Shown one piece after another: positions 1-9,254 of a stretch of DNA of 64,000 bases. A model generated the notes under the pieces. It was not told the origin of the DNA. It saw only the letters and a program-made list of their open reading frames with translations, and ran no database searches. Origin of the DNA: CAYRXM01 sp964449465 (GTDB taxonomy: Bacteria; Chloroflexota; Anaerolineae; JAFGEY01); the NCBI GenBank assembly GCA_964449465.1, contig CAYVBK010000015.1:43855-107854 (forward strand), written 5' to 3'. The position numbers were made by a program, and so were the translations under genes. Position 1 is the stretch's first letter. Each line of letters starts with the position of its first letter.

Positions 1-1277
1 GCCGCAGCCATTTCGGGCATCACACCATCACCCATCTGCGCCGCAACCGGGCCGGGTGCATAGTCACTGCCGATCAGGTGACCATCCATATAAAATTCGA
101 CCCGGCGCGTCCCCAATGGGTTATTCACCCAAACCGACACGTCATAAAATTCTTTGGCTCCGGCCATTCGGCTGATGGTGAATGAGGACAAAGTGGGGCT
201 TGTCACCGTCGAGGCCGCCGTTTCAAAGAATCTGTCGGCACTGATTGCCGTGTTGCCCGATGCGTCGGTAGATTCGACCCGATAGCGATACACCGTCGCC
301 GGCACAAGGCTGGTGAGTTGAATCTGGTGCGTGGTGACAAAAAGGGCACCGCCGACCTGGCCCTCAAAAGTATCGGCGTAGCGGCCAAACCGCACCAGGC
401 TGTTGCCGGGCTCCTGAGTCGTCCAGGAAATTGTAGCTCCGGTGGCGAGAATGTTTGAGGCATTGGGGCCAGAAATGATCTGCGGCGGAGTGGTATCGCA
501 AGACCATGTTTCGGCGCGGTCATTGTTGTTCTCATTCCCCTCGATCACCAGATTTTGCATATCGGTTTTTACAATCAGCGCATCAGCCGAGCCAGAACAC
601 TGCCAGGGGGGCGTAAAACAGCGGTTGATCCGCTCGCCTGGCCCCAGAGGGCTGCTCACCGTGTCACTCGCCCAGGATTGACCATCTACGCTCAGCGAGG
701 TCAAGTGCCCTCCTGGCGCGGTTTGCTCGCCAATGTTCTGCACCTGGTAACAAATTTTGCCGCTCTCTGGCCACACATCTACCGGAATCAGATCAGGCGG
801 CTCTAGCAGAGTTAGAGCCAGCGTATAGGATGCGCCCAGACTATACGCATCCTGATTGCCGTAGACCAGCGCATAGTAATCGCCGCTGATGGTGGCCGTC
901 GTGGTAATAGATTCGGCTGTTTTTCCGCCGTTTGTCGAACAAGCCATTTGTCCCTGCGACGGATTGAACAGGCACAGGTTATAATCGTCGGGCAGGTTGT
1001 CGAGATCGAGTTGAATCTGCTCGCCCGCCTGAACCGAAAACTTGAAATAATCTTCATCGTTGGCCGCGCAGATATAGCTGTTGAGCGCGCCCGGCGAGAT
1101 GAACCAGGCATTGGCAAAGCCGTCATTCGGTTCATAGACATCCGGGCACTGTTGCAGCAGGTCGGTCTCTGAAAAAGTGAGGGCTGCTCCGGCCGACACA
1201 CTCCAACTGCTCTCCAGCAGGACCAGAATCATCAAAAACCTCATCCCAAAACGGAATGGCCTGATTGCTTGCATCAT
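1..1277 (-). CDS. Secreted multi-domain protein (PPC / CARDB-like / Fn3 / Ig-like), C-terminus cut by window edge
   Basis: The reading frame is open from an ATG at 1277 (a second ATG at 1274) to the left edge, about 425 codons, with no stop, so only the 3' end is missing. A purine-rich AAAGGGG lies just upstream. The N-terminus is a signal peptide (RFGMRFLMILVLLESS then VSAGAA). Residues about 40-145 read as a bacterial pre-peptidase C-terminal domain (CPDVYEPNDGFANAWFI, DEDYFKFSVQAGEQIQLDL). A CARDB-like segment follows, then an Fn3 unit (TTPPQIISGPNASNILAT to YRYRVESTDASGN) and the start of an Ig-like domain (VEFYMDGHLIGSDYAP). This fits an exported surface or extracellular protein, perhaps carrying a catalytic or anchoring part beyond the edge. 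No enzymatic motif is visible in the part present. Confidence 0.75.
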   Translation of the reverse strand, partial: MMQAIRPFRFGMRFLMILVLLESSWSVSAGAALTFSETDLLQQCPDVYEPNDGFANAWFISPGALNSYICAANDEDYFKFSVQAGEQIQLDLDNLPDDYNLCLFNPSQGQMACSTNGGKTAESITTTATISGDYYALVYGNQDAYSLGASYTLALTLLEPPDLIPVDVWPESGKICYQVQNIGEQTAPGGHLTSLSVDGQSWASDTVSSPLGPGERINRCFTPPWQCSGSADALIVKTDMQNLVIEGNENNNDRAETWSCDTTPPQIISGPNASNILATGATISWTTQEPGNSLVRFGRYADTFEGQVGGALFVTTHQIQLTSLVPATVYRYRVESTDASGNTAISADRFFETAASTVTSPTLSSFTISRMAGAKEFYDVSVWVNNPLGTRRVEFYMDGHLIGSDYAPGPVAAQMGDGVMPEMAA

Positions 1278-1312
1278 CGCACCCCTTTCTTTCCTTTGAA
1301 ACGAACCATAGC

Positions 1313-1474
1313 CGAGTCCACTGAAAAAACCACCAAGAACACCAAGTACACGAAGAAAGTCAAGACTTGCATTAATTATTTCAATATTTTATTTGAACAA
1401 TTTCAAGCTCAACCTGAATTTTCTTTGTGGCCTTTGTGTTCTTTGTGGTTAAATCCACCTTTTTTCAGGAGAGT
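1313..1474. mobile_element. MITE family A, copy 1 (162 bp)
   Basis: Non-coding element with terminal inverted CTGAAAAAA / TTTTTTCAG and an inner inverted pair (ACCACCAAGAACACCAAG against CTTTGTGTTCTTTGTGGT). It is flanked by a 6-bp direct repeat CATAGC at 1307-1312 and 1475-1480. A second copy of the same 162-bp length, nearly identical in sequence, lies at 55674-55835 with a different 6-bp duplication. Equal lengths and locus-specific flanking repeats indicate transposition. The small ORF across it is not a gene. Confidence 0.8.
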
Positions 1475-1483
1475 CATAGCTTT

Positions 1484-1606
1484 TCTGAAAAAAAAGTCAA
1501 TTTTAACGCCGAGATGCCGAGAAACAGAGCCTCAGAGGACGCTAAAGCATCTTGAATCTTTTTGAACAACATCAAAACCCGACGTCTCGGCGTTGAGTTT
1601 TTTTCA
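1484..1606. repeat. Diverged MITE-like palindrome (family C)
   Basis: Lies directly next to MITE A. The ends are again TCTGAAAAAAAA and TTTTTTTCAG. The inner arms TTAACGCCGAGA and TCTCGGCGTTGA are inverted. No clear target duplication is visible. It appears to belong to the same superfamily as families A and B, with a different stem sequence. From here to the promoter at 1785 nothing else is recognisable. Confidence 0.5.
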
Positions 1607-1784
1607 GCGATCTCGCCAGATGAACAGGGACCAATACTCAGACCAACTTGGGGGCCAGGATGAGCAGTGACAACAAAGCAGTTTTTGTGCTGAACGGGGA
1701 GGGTGTTGGGTTGTTGAGTGGTCGGGTGTCTGTTTCCAAGTTATCATGATCCATCATAACACAAAAAAACCTGCATGGCAAGGC

Positions 1785-1814
1785 TTGACCAAAGCAGCAA
1801 TATTGGGGTAGAAT
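1785..1814 (+). promoter_or_regulatory. Predicted sigma70-type promoter of the MoxR gene
   Basis: TTGACC at 1785-1790 and TAGAAT at 1809-1814 are separated by 18 nt. The start codon at 1861 is about 40 nt from the expected transcription start. Confidence 0.55.
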
Positions 1815-1860
1815 GAGGTATTCAGCCCATGCGCAAATCTGGCGTCAAAAGGAGCAGGCC

Positions 1861-2853
<993 letters not shown>

Positions 2854-2919
2854 TACTTGTATTCTCCGTTATCATTATGACCTGCGCCGACCGAGATTGT
2901 CGGTGCAAGAAAAGGTGAA

Positions 2920-3909
2920 ATGAATTTGCCCTATACCCTCTCTGAACAAGAAACATTTATGCGTCACGCTCTCGACGAGGCGCGGCTGGCCTTGCAAGAG
3001 GGCAATTTGCCCATCGGCGCGGTCATTGTGCGCGACGGCCAGATCGTCGCCCGCGGGCGCAATCACCTCTACTGCGACGGCGACCAGCCGGCCCATTTTT
3101 TGCGTCACGCCGAAACCGAGGCCATTGGTCAACTGGCACGCCGGTTCGACCGCCGTACCGAGCCGGCGGCTATTTTCACCACCGTCGAGCCATGCTGGAT
3201 GTGCTATGGCACCATTCTAGTAGCCAACATTTCGCACATTTATTTTGCCGCTCCAGATGTCCACTTTGGTGCCGGCCAGATCCACCATGTTGGCCAATAT
3301 GACCGCACGCGCATCCTCACCTATCAAGGCGGGGTGTTGGAACAAGAATCGTTTGCGCTGCTTTATGCTCACTCAGACTGGCACGCCCGGCTCTTGTTTG
3401 GCCCTCGTTTTGAAGAGATGATCAACCAGACGCCTGCCCTACACGACAACCGAACCCATCTTGTCGCCGCCTGCGGCCTCTATTGTGGAGCGTGCTATCA
3501 TTATCGCGCCTCGTTCCCCGACGGACAGCATTTGCTGCGGCCCGAGTTTCGCGGCGACCGTCCGCTGGAAGGATTCACCTGCCAGGGCTGCCGCTCCGAC
3601 CGGCTGTACATTCACCCCGGCTGCGCCGACTGCGCCATCCGCCGCTGCGCCGACCAAAAAGGCATCGCCCATTGCGGTCAATGCGCCGGGTTGCCCTGCG
3701 AGCGGCTGCTGGCCTTTCAAAATGACGGACACCTCCACCATCTGCCCATCCTGGAACAGCTTGAGGATGTCCAACGTCAAGGGGCAGAGCAATGGCTGAT
3801 CGATCAAGCGGCCCGCTGGACCTGCTCTTGCGGCCAGCCGTTTAGCTGGTACGAGACAACCTGCACCCAATGCGACTCGCCGCTCGACGGATTCCAACAT
3901 CACCCATAA
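2920..3909 (+). CDS. Cytidine/deoxycytidylate deaminase-family domain fused to DUF3795-like Cys-rich domain
   Basis: A 329-residue fusion. Residues 1 to about 165 form a CMP/dCMP/tRNA-adenosine-deaminase fold with both zinc motifs: HAETEAI (HAE) and TVEPCWMC (PCxxC). Residues about 175-280 are cysteine-rich (ACGLYCGACYHY, then a CxxC-spaced run ending HCGQCAGLPCERLLAF) and resemble DUF3795. The C-terminus adds a four-Cys zinc ribbon (CSCGQPF, CTQCDSP). The deaminase half most resembles guanine deaminase or tRNA-specific deaminases, but the substrate cannot be fixed from sequence. The AAAAGGTGAA ribosome site precedes ATG 2920. It sits between a MoxR ATPase and a VWA gene on the same strand, 66 bp after the first. 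Confidence 0.82.
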   Translation: MNLPYTLSEQETFMRHALDEARLALQEGNLPIGAVIVRDGQIVARGRNHLYCDGDQPAHFLRHAETEAIGQLARRFDRRTEPAAIFTTVEPCWMCYGTILVANISHIYFAAPDVHFGAGQIHHVGQYDRTRILTYQGGVLEQESFALLYAHSDWHARLLFGPRFEEMINQTPALHDNRTHLVAACGLYCGACYHYRASFPDGQHLLRPEFRGDRPLEGFTCQGCRSDRLYIHPGCADCAIRRCADQKGIAHCGQCAGLPCERLLAFQNDGHLHHLPILEQLEDVQRQGAEQWLIDQAARWTCSCGQPFSWYETTCTQCDSPLDGFQHHP

Positions 3910-3910
3910 C

Positions 3911-3938
3911 CCTTATTCCTTATTCCTTATTCCTTATC
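3911..3938. repeat. Heptanucleotide tandem repeat (CCTTATT, 4 units)
   Basis: Three exact CCTTATT units and one CCTTATC fill the gap between the deaminase stop and the ribosome site of the VWA gene. The copy number could vary by slippage, which would change the spacing in this short intergenic region. Confidence 0.8.
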
Positions 3939-3955
3939 CTATCAAGGAACATCTT

Positions 3956-5296
3956 ATGGAACTCTTGTGCATCACCAATCCATTCATCCCGGCCACTCAC
4001 CAACGACACCTGGTCTATGTCCTGGCCCTGGTTCGGCCCGACGCAGAGCAGGCTGCCCCACCCGCCCCGCTCAACCTGGGGCTGGTGGTAGACGCCAGCC
4101 GCTCGATGCTGATCCCCATTCTGGGTGACCGCGAGTTTCAAGAACTCAAGCGCAAAGGTATGGCCAGGCAAGTTACGGTAGATGGCGTGCAGGTGTGGCA
4201 GGTCGAGGTGCCCAAAAGCGTGCATATTGACGCCCCTAGCAATATGGACTTTACCAAAAAAGCTCTGGCCCTCATCGCCGATATGCTACGTCACCAGGAT
4301 CGCTTTTCGCTGGTAGCTTTTGCCCAAGACGCCCTGCTGATGGTGAGCAGCACGCCCGGCAGCGAGCGAGCCCGCCTCACCCAATCCATCGCCCGCCTGG
4401 ATCAGATCAACCTGGGTGATGATACATTTATGGCTCGCGGTATGGAAAAAGGGTTGGAGCAAATGCGCGCCGGCCTTTCGCCCGACCGGGCCAACCGTAT
4501 GATTGTGCTAACTGATGGCTATACGCAGGAAACAAGCCGCTGTTATGAGTGGGCCCGGCAGGCCAAAAAACTCGGTATCGTCATCAGCACGGTGGCCCTG
4601 GGCCTGGATTTTAACGAGGACCTGATGATCTCGCTGGCCGATGTGTCGGGCGGACACGCGCACATGATCACCGATCCGCGCGAAATTCCGCCCGTTCTAA
4701 GCCAGGAATTGGTGCGCGCGCAATCGGTCACCTGGCGCGACCTGACCCTCTCGCTGAGCATGCCGGCCGACATGACCCTGCGCCGCGCTCATCGCATCCA
4801 GCCCGACATGGCCGAACTCCAGGCTGCCGAGGGGGAAACGGTTGCCCGCACCCTGTCACTGGGCGACCTGGAGGCGGGTCAGCCGCCGGCAGTGCTGCTG
4901 GAACTGGTAGCCCCCCCCCGCCCGGCCGGCACGTTTCGGCTGGCGCAGGCGCAGCTCACGGCACGCAGCGCGCAGGGCCAAACCAACCTGAGCCAAGATA
5001 TTGTGGTGCGCTATACCGAAACGCCCAGCCAGAGCAGCCAGACCGACCCACAATTGATGGATGCGGTGCAAAAGGTCAGTGTGTTCAAGCTGCACAACCA
5101 AGCCATACAAGATGCCGAGCGCGGCAACACGGCCGGGGCCACCAAAAGGCTACGCCTGGCCGGTGAGCGGCTGATCGAGATGGGGCAGGAAAATCTGGGG
5201 CAGAGCATGATTGTCGAAGCCGAGTTGATGGAAAAAGAGGGGCGCGGTTCGACCGAAGGTACCAAAAAGCTGCGTTATGGTGCCCGCAAAATCTGA
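3956..5296 (+). CDS. VWA domain protein
   Basis: A 446-residue von Willebrand factor A protein. The MIDAS motif is D46-A-S48-R-S50 (LGLVVDASRSM). The conserved Thr/Asp region reads IVLTDGYTQE near residue 185. About 40 residues are inserted between MIDAS and the next helix. No signal peptide or membrane segment is seen, so it is probably cytoplasmic. The second half is beta-rich with a helical C-terminus. AAGGAACATCTT precedes the ATG. Together with the MoxR ATPase 1.1 kb upstream it fits the MoxR-VWA pattern, in which the ATPase remodels or loads a VWA-containing client. The client is unknown here. Confidence 0.88.
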   Translation: MELLCITNPFIPATHQRHLVYVLALVRPDAEQAAPPAPLNLGLVVDASRSMLIPILGDREFQELKRKGMARQVTVDGVQVWQVEVPKSVHIDAPSNMDFTKKALALIADMLRHQDRFSLVAFAQDALLMVSSTPGSERARLTQSIARLDQINLGDDTFMARGMEKGLEQMRAGLSPDRANRMIVLTDGYTQETSRCYEWARQAKKLGIVISTVALGLDFNEDLMISLADVSGGHAHMITDPREIPPVLSQELVRAQSVTWRDLTLSLSMPADMTLRRAHRIQPDMAELQAAEGETVARTLSLGDLEAGQPPAVLLELVAPPRPAGTFRLAQAQLTARSAQGQTNLSQDIVVRYTETPSQSSQTDPQLMDAVQKVSVFKLHNQAIQDAERGNTAGATKRLRLAGERLIEMGQENLGQSMIVEAELMEKEGRGSTEGTKKLRYGARKI

Positions 5297-5299
5297 TTC

Positions 5300-5352
5300 C
5301 AGAGGCTGCTGAAAGAGGCTATTTTCATCACTGAGGCACCGAGACGCCGGGT
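5300..5352. repeat. Degenerate MITE end
   Basis: AGAGGCTGCTGAAAGAGGC followed by a stretch with CACTGAGGCACCGAGACGCC resembles the left arm of the family B/C elements found elsewhere in the window. No right arm is present. It directly abuts a response-regulator fragment, suggesting that an insertion or recombination event broke that gene. Confidence 0.45.
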
Positions 5353-5389
5353 TTTGACGTGATCCAAGAAATCCTGTAATACTTGCGAG

Positions 5390-5445
5390 CAAAATGATCT
5401 CTGGCGTGGGATCGAGCGTTTTCAGCCGCTCCAGCAACTCGAGGG
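5390..5445 (-). pseudogene. Response-regulator receiver fragment
   Basis: Read on the minus strand this encodes LELLERLKTLDPTPEIILLAS, which matches the middle of the intact receiver domain at 7260-7862 (LELLDRLKTLDPAPEIVLITA). DNA similarity runs over about 49 bp and stops on both sides. The phospho-acceptor part, the output domain and a credible start are absent. It is a remnant of a duplicated response-regulator gene. Confidence 0.7.
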
Positions 5446-5508
5446 GCAAATGGTTAATAGAGATGCAGGTGATGGGGTGGACGGGGCAACAAAAATGCAC
5501 AGACTCGT

Positions 5509-5994
5509 CTATTCAAGCATCTGGGGTATCCATCGTCGCCGGTAGATAAGGATAGTCTTACCCGATTGATCGAACAGATCAAGTTCGACCAGACTGACTC
5601 GATAGGCAACGACATTGCTCAAAGCTTCCAAATACAGTTCTTCCTGTGTCATCAAATCAGGATTTGCACAAGCTAAATCAGTGGTATCAATTTTCTTTTT
5701 CCAGTCTGCAACACCCTTTTTGAAATAATCAAATGCAGCACCATATCGGTTGCAAGTTGTCCAGCCCAAAAACTTGTGAGAATGAAAACGCAGTGTAATA
5801 AAAGAGCCTTCAATCAAATCCTGGTCGCGCAGTGAAACGAGTTCCCACCCGCCTACGAGTAACACGGGATCGATTTGTTTGCTGAAATAACAAATAGTCC
5901 AAGATATGAGTGCAATAGCCAAGACTATGATGATGCCAATGCAAACGACACGACTTGGGTATTTCGACACATTCTTTTTCGACATGGCTATCAC
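5509..5994 (-). CDS. Membrane-anchored META (HslJ-like) domain protein
   Basis: A 161-residue protein. One N-terminal transmembrane segment (VVCIGIIIVLAIALISWTI, about residues 16-35) is followed by a META/HslJ-like domain: GGWELVSL, ITLRFHSHKFLGWTTCNRYG, TDLACANPDLMTQEELYL and a closing strand GKTILIYRR. META domains occur in heat-inducible or secreted bacterial proteins of poorly defined role. The GTG at 5994 overlaps the stop of the upstream protease frame (GTGA), suggesting translational coupling. An internal ATG at 5985 is the alternative start. Local composition is noticeably AT-richer than neighbouring operons. It would be the second gene after the serine protease on the minus strand. 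Confidence 0.68.
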   Translation of the reverse strand: MIAMSKKNVSKYPSRVVCIGIIIVLAIALISWTICYFSKQIDPVLLVGGWELVSLRDQDLIEGSFITLRFHSHKFLGWTTCNRYGAAFDYFKKGVADWKKKIDTTDLACANPDLMTQEELYLEALSNVVAYRVSLVELDLFDQSGKTILIYRRRWIPQMLE

Positions 5995-7165
5995 CAGGTT
6001 CGCACGATCAAATAATGGTCGTTGATATAATTGATAGCCATGTAATAAGCATCATTTCCCGATCCGCCATGATGAATTCCATAAGCCGTATAGGATTTGT
6101 ACCATGGACATCCACTATCACCACCTGACGAGAGATCAACACCATCACGATGTACTTGAATAAAAGTTGCTTCGTAATAACCAGATGGTCGAACTGTTTT
6201 GCTGGTAATGTAACCACATGTAAATTGGGTGCTGGCACCGTATTTACAAACAAACTCGCCTATTTGTTGAGAATTTCTATCTTTTGTTCCGGTAATAGGT
6301 CGAGTGCCATTATTATCTCTTACTGAGGCTTGGGGGATATAACCGGGCGTTGCATGCCATTGAAAATCATAATATGCTGAATCTTGACCGCCTCTTCGCG
6401 GAAAAAAAGTGCCATTGTAATACATGTACGGGCCGGCATGCCCGGTGGTCAGTATTCCTACCTCTCCAGTATTCACATTCTGCACCGAAAAACCGGTTGT
6501 GGCCAGGTATGCATCACTTCCTATGTAAAAGTCACACCAAGCCCACCATAAATATCTGCCTCTGGCTCGACAAGTTGATCCACTTGGAAAATTCGGACAC
6601 GTTCTGGTAGCTTTACTTTTGCTTCTTGCAGAATTGCATCAACCAGGGCTTGATCGGTAACATAAAACTCTGCATAACTTTCAAGAATATTGATGTCAGA
6701 ATAAAACTTGATACCCAGTTCTCGCCAGATATTGGCCATTTTGTCTTCAATACTCTGTAATTCAACAAGGGCAACGGGTACAGAATAAATCTGGACAAGA
6801 TGGGACCAAGACTGATTATTGACATAAGACTGGACAGTTTCTTCTCCATCGGATGTACAAGCTATAACGATGCGAAATGTAGGTTGGTGCTGAAACCAGA
6901 GACCACCAAAAGTCTCTTCTTCCTTTGTAGACAGTTCTTTTTCGAGATAGTCAATACCAATGTCATCCATCAGATCAAAGCGATAAGCAGCTTGATCCAA
7001 ACCGATATGATTATCTCTGGCGTACTCGTGTATTTCAGCAAGTAATGAGACATCCGCAAAATCAGAGGCGGATACGTGTTGTATCCCGACCGGTCGCGCA
7101 AAAGAAACAGCAATCAAACCAATGACAAACACGCCTGACAAAATTTGCAATATTTTTCTGTTCAT
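5991..7165 (-). pseudogene. Secreted chymotrypsin-like (S1, streptogrisin-type) protease with propeptide, split by a frameshift
   Basis: Two frames together encode one protease. The frame 7165-6521 gives a signal peptide (MNRKILQILSGVFVIGLIAV) and a propeptide containing FGGLWFQHQPTFRIVI, ending ...EADIYGG. The next frame continues CDFYIGSDAYLATTGFSV and carries the catalytic elements TTGHAG (His), YYDFQWH (probable Asp) and GGDSGCPWY (Ser), ending at 5991. The frame changes within about 15 bp around the C-run at 6542-6544. One extra base there would give one continuous 391-residue preproprotease. This may be a true pseudogene, programmed slippage or an assembly indel. AAGGAGATGAAAA precedes ATG 7165. 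The META gene overlaps the stop. Confidence 0.8.
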
Positions 7166-7221
7166 TTTTCATCTCCTTTATCGAGCAATTCACCAGAATC
7201 TCCAGAAACAGTACATCCAGG

Positions 7222-7308
7222 ATACCACATTCTGCGCGCCTTGTCTTGAGTAAAATTACTCATTTTGGGGCGACACTCGGGCAATGATGCCACTTGATCG
7301 CCGCCTGC
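7222..7308. repeat. Duplicated block, copy 1 (response-regulator 3' end plus downstream palindrome)
   Basis: About 86 bp nearly identical to 9102-9187. It contains the last codons of the response regulator, an overlapping palindrome GAGTAAAATTACTC (7248-7261) and about 30 bp of the leader of the following secreted-protein gene. Both copies stand directly upstream (minus strand) of a gene for an exported protein. Confidence 0.8.
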
Positions 7309-7862
7309 ACCCGGCTTTCCACCCCCATCTTGCTCAAAATGTTGCTGACATGGTTGCTGATTGTCCGCGCACTGACACCCAACACATCCGCAATCTCGCT
7401 ATCCTTCTTGCCTTCGGCCAGCAGGCCCAACACCTGACGCTCGCGCGGTGTCAACGCGCACAATACTTTTGCCTCCTCTAGCCGCGCCTGCCGCGCCGCC
7501 CAGGCCTTGCCAACCACCTGGCGCATCTGGTTGATGCAGATAGGTTTGGTCAAATAGTCGGTCGCGCCTCGTTTCATGGCTTCCACTGCCTGCGCAACCG
7601 TCGCGTACGCAGTGATCAAAACAATCTCCGGCGCGGGATCCAGCGTTTTCAGCCGATCCAGCAACTCGAGCCCCGACAGCCCCGACATCACCACGTCCAG
7701 CAAGGCGATGGCAACCTCGCCAGATTGGGCCAGCGTCCAGGCTGTCTCGCCATCGCCAGCGATCAGCACCTCAAAGCCATCATAGGTCAGGCAGCCCGAC
7801 AAAATATCGCACATATCCTGGTCGTCGTCGGCGACCAGGACGCGCGGCGCGCCACACTCCAT
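7260..7862 (-). CDS. NarL/FixJ-type response regulator (receiver plus LuxR HTH)
   Basis: A 200-residue two-domain regulator. The receiver is residues 5-125, with the acidic pair in VLVADDDQDM, phospho-acceptor Asp in ALLDVVMSG and the conserved Lys in YLTKP. A LuxR/FixJ DNA-binding domain follows (LTPRERQVLGLLAEGKKDSE, ARTISNHVSNILSKMGV). No histidine kinase lies next to it; its neighbours on both sides encode exported proteins, which are plausible targets. GGAGGTGGAG precedes ATG 7862. Fragments of two related copies lie at 5390-5445 and 9140-9190, so this is the surviving member of a locally duplicated gene. Confidence 0.92.
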   Translation of the reverse strand: MECGAPRVLVADDDQDMCDILSGCLTYDGFEVLIAGDGETAWTLAQSGEVAIALLDVVMSGLSGLELLDRLKTLDPAPEIVLITAYATVAQAVEAMKRGATDYLTKPICINQMRQVVGKAWAARQARLEEAKVLCALTPRERQVLGLLAEGKKDSEIADVLGVSARTISNHVSNILSKMGVESRVQAAIKWHHCPSVAPK

Positions 7863-7980
7863 TCTCCACCTCCGTTAGAAAATGATGGTAGACAGGCTTG
7901 ATTATATGCAGAGGAGGGAGAAGGGCAAACGGTTGGGTAGAGGAGGCAGCGGCAGAGGGGGTAGAACGGCGGTAAAACAT

Positions 7981-8020
7981 TCGCGCCGATACCGGCATTG
8001 GTACGCTGGTATCGGCGCGA
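7981..8020. terminator. Strong hairpin between lipoprotein and response regulator
   Basis: TCGCGCCGATACC (7981-7993) pairs perfectly with GGTATCGGCGCGA (8008-8020) across a 14-nt loop. It sits 14 bp after the lipoprotein stop on the minus strand. There is no long U-tract, so it may be a weak terminator or an mRNA-end stabiliser. Confidence 0.5.
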
Positions 8021-8034
8021 GGAAAGGGGTAGAA

Positions 8035-8619
8035 TTATTGAGAGAACGATTTGACCGGCAGCGCCTCGACAAGTTGCTCAAAAGAAGACAAGGTCTCGGG
8101 GGACAGCGGGCCGTTGACCATCAATAAAATCAACACATTATCTTGAACGCCGCAGTACCAATACAGGCCATCCCCGCTCGATCCGGTCAGCAAGACGGCC
8201 TGCCCGCCGGGAACCTGGGATAGCAGCTTGCTCTGATGCTCGGCTGCTGCGTCGAGAAAGGCCTGCGCAGCGGCCTGAGCTTGAGATGAATCTATATAGC
8301 GATAGAGATAATTTCCAACATAGACACCCCGTTTCTGATCGAATCCCTGCACACGATAGGCCTCGCGATAGCTCAATACAACTCCATCCGCTTGCCTGGA
8401 TAGCTCAGCAGCACTGCGATTTAACGGCTGCTCCAAATCATCTGCGCTAATGGGGCCAATCTGTAGCAATTCAGGCGTGTCGGTCAGAATGGTCGGTTGA
8501 ATCGCCAGATCGGACAGCGCGATCTCAAGGCGAGCCTGCACCGGCACACAAGCTGTCAATGCGCCCGAAACCAGCGTCAAGAGGATCATAAAAAGATTGA
8601 ACTGACCTGATAGTTTCAT
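8035..8619 (-). CDS. Hypothetical lipoprotein
   Basis: A 194-residue protein with a type II signal peptide: positive start (MKLSGQF), hydrophobic core and lipobox LTAC with Cys near residue 24. The mature part holds a soluble alpha/beta domain (VVLSYREAYRV, then YLYRYIDSSQAQAAAQAFLD, then GLYWYCGVQDNVLILLM) that looks like a small cystatin- or DUF-type fold, but I do not recognise the family. AAAGGAGTCCGGT precedes the ATG. It lies between a small exported protein and a response regulator on the same strand, with a hairpin directly after its stop. Probably membrane-attached on the outer face; function unknown. Confidence 0.75.
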   Translation of the reverse strand: MKLSGQFNLFMILLTLVSGALTACVPVQARLEIALSDLAIQPTILTDTPELLQIGPISADDLEQPLNRSAAELSRQADGVVLSYREAYRVQGFDQKRGVYVGNYLYRYIDSSQAQAAAQAFLDAAAEHQSKLLSQVPGGQAVLLTGSSGDGLYWYCGVQDNVLILLMVNGPLSPETLSSFEQLVEALPVKSFSQ

Positions 8620-8665
8620 ACCGGACTCCTTTCTATCTCTGATATACCTGGAATAACAGACAAGA

Positions 8666-9046
8666 TCAATTGATCCAGATTTCGGCCTGATAGTTGTAGG
8701 CCTTCCAACGATCTCCTATCCATGGCACCTGAGCGAGAAGCCAGTTTCCTTTTGGCACCAAGAGAACGCTATTGTTGTCTAGCCAGTTCCAGTTTGCGAT
8801 ACACCCTGCGCTGGAACCACAAGTTGCTGTGTTACCACCTGATCCCAAAAAGGTTATACTGCTGACATAACTGCCTGCAAAATACGCGCCATAATGCGGT
8901 TCGTACCAGGGATCCCAATGATGTACCTTGAAATCGTTGGCGGTAGCCGTAGCATACCAGGCCCGAGTTGGAACAACTGTCAGAACCATTCCTATTGCTG
9001 CTACGACCAGCACCACACATAACTGCCCATTACGTTTACCTGGCAT
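8666..9046 (-). CDS. Small exported hypothetical protein
   Basis: A 126-residue protein. The frame continues upstream to 9100, but the ATG at 9046 has AGGAGATT 4-11 nt upstream and starts a classical signal peptide (MPGKRNGQLCVVLVVAAIGM to TRAWYA). The mature domain is about 95 residues, rich in Trp, Tyr and Gly, with one probable disulfide (TATCGSSAGCIA). This suggests a compact secreted beta domain. The upstream region is the second copy of the duplicated block also found before the protease gene. I do not recognise the family. Confidence 0.7.
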   Translation of the reverse strand: MPGKRNGQLCVVLVVAAIGMVLTVVPTRAWYATATANDFKVHHWDPWYEPHYGAYFAGSYVSSITFLGSGGNTATCGSSAGCIANWNWLDNNSVLLVPKGNWLLAQVPWIGDRWKAYNYQAEIWIN

Positions 9047-9101
9047 AGCTAATCTCCTGTTTGGACAACGCACCGGTCCTTCCGGCGACGACGTTCTCAT
9101 A

Positions 9102-9187
9102 ATACCACATTTTGCGCGCTTTGTCTTGAGTAAAATTACTCATTTTGGGGCGACACTCGGGCAATGACGCCACTTGATCGCCGCCTG
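9102..9187. repeat. Duplicated block, copy 2
   Basis: Near-identical to 7222-7308 with only a few mismatches, including the palindrome GAGTAAAATTACTC at 9128-9141. Similarity ends at about 9187, inside the former response-regulator reading frame. Confidence 0.8.
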
Positions 9188-9190
9188 CTG
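9140..9190 (-). pseudogene. Response-regulator C-terminal fragment
   Basis: The last codons of a LuxR-type response regulator (AIKWHHCPSVAPK in the intact paralogue) are kept with their stop, but nothing coding for the receiver or HTH remains upstream. Upstream sequence runs into an unrelated hairpin terminator. This is the third trace of the same gene in 4 kb. Confidence 0.65.
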
Positions 9191-9254
9191 CCGGTTTCAC
9201 TCCCGGCAGCATTTCGATCCAGATCATTTCTGGGCAGGGGCCTGTTGCATGATC

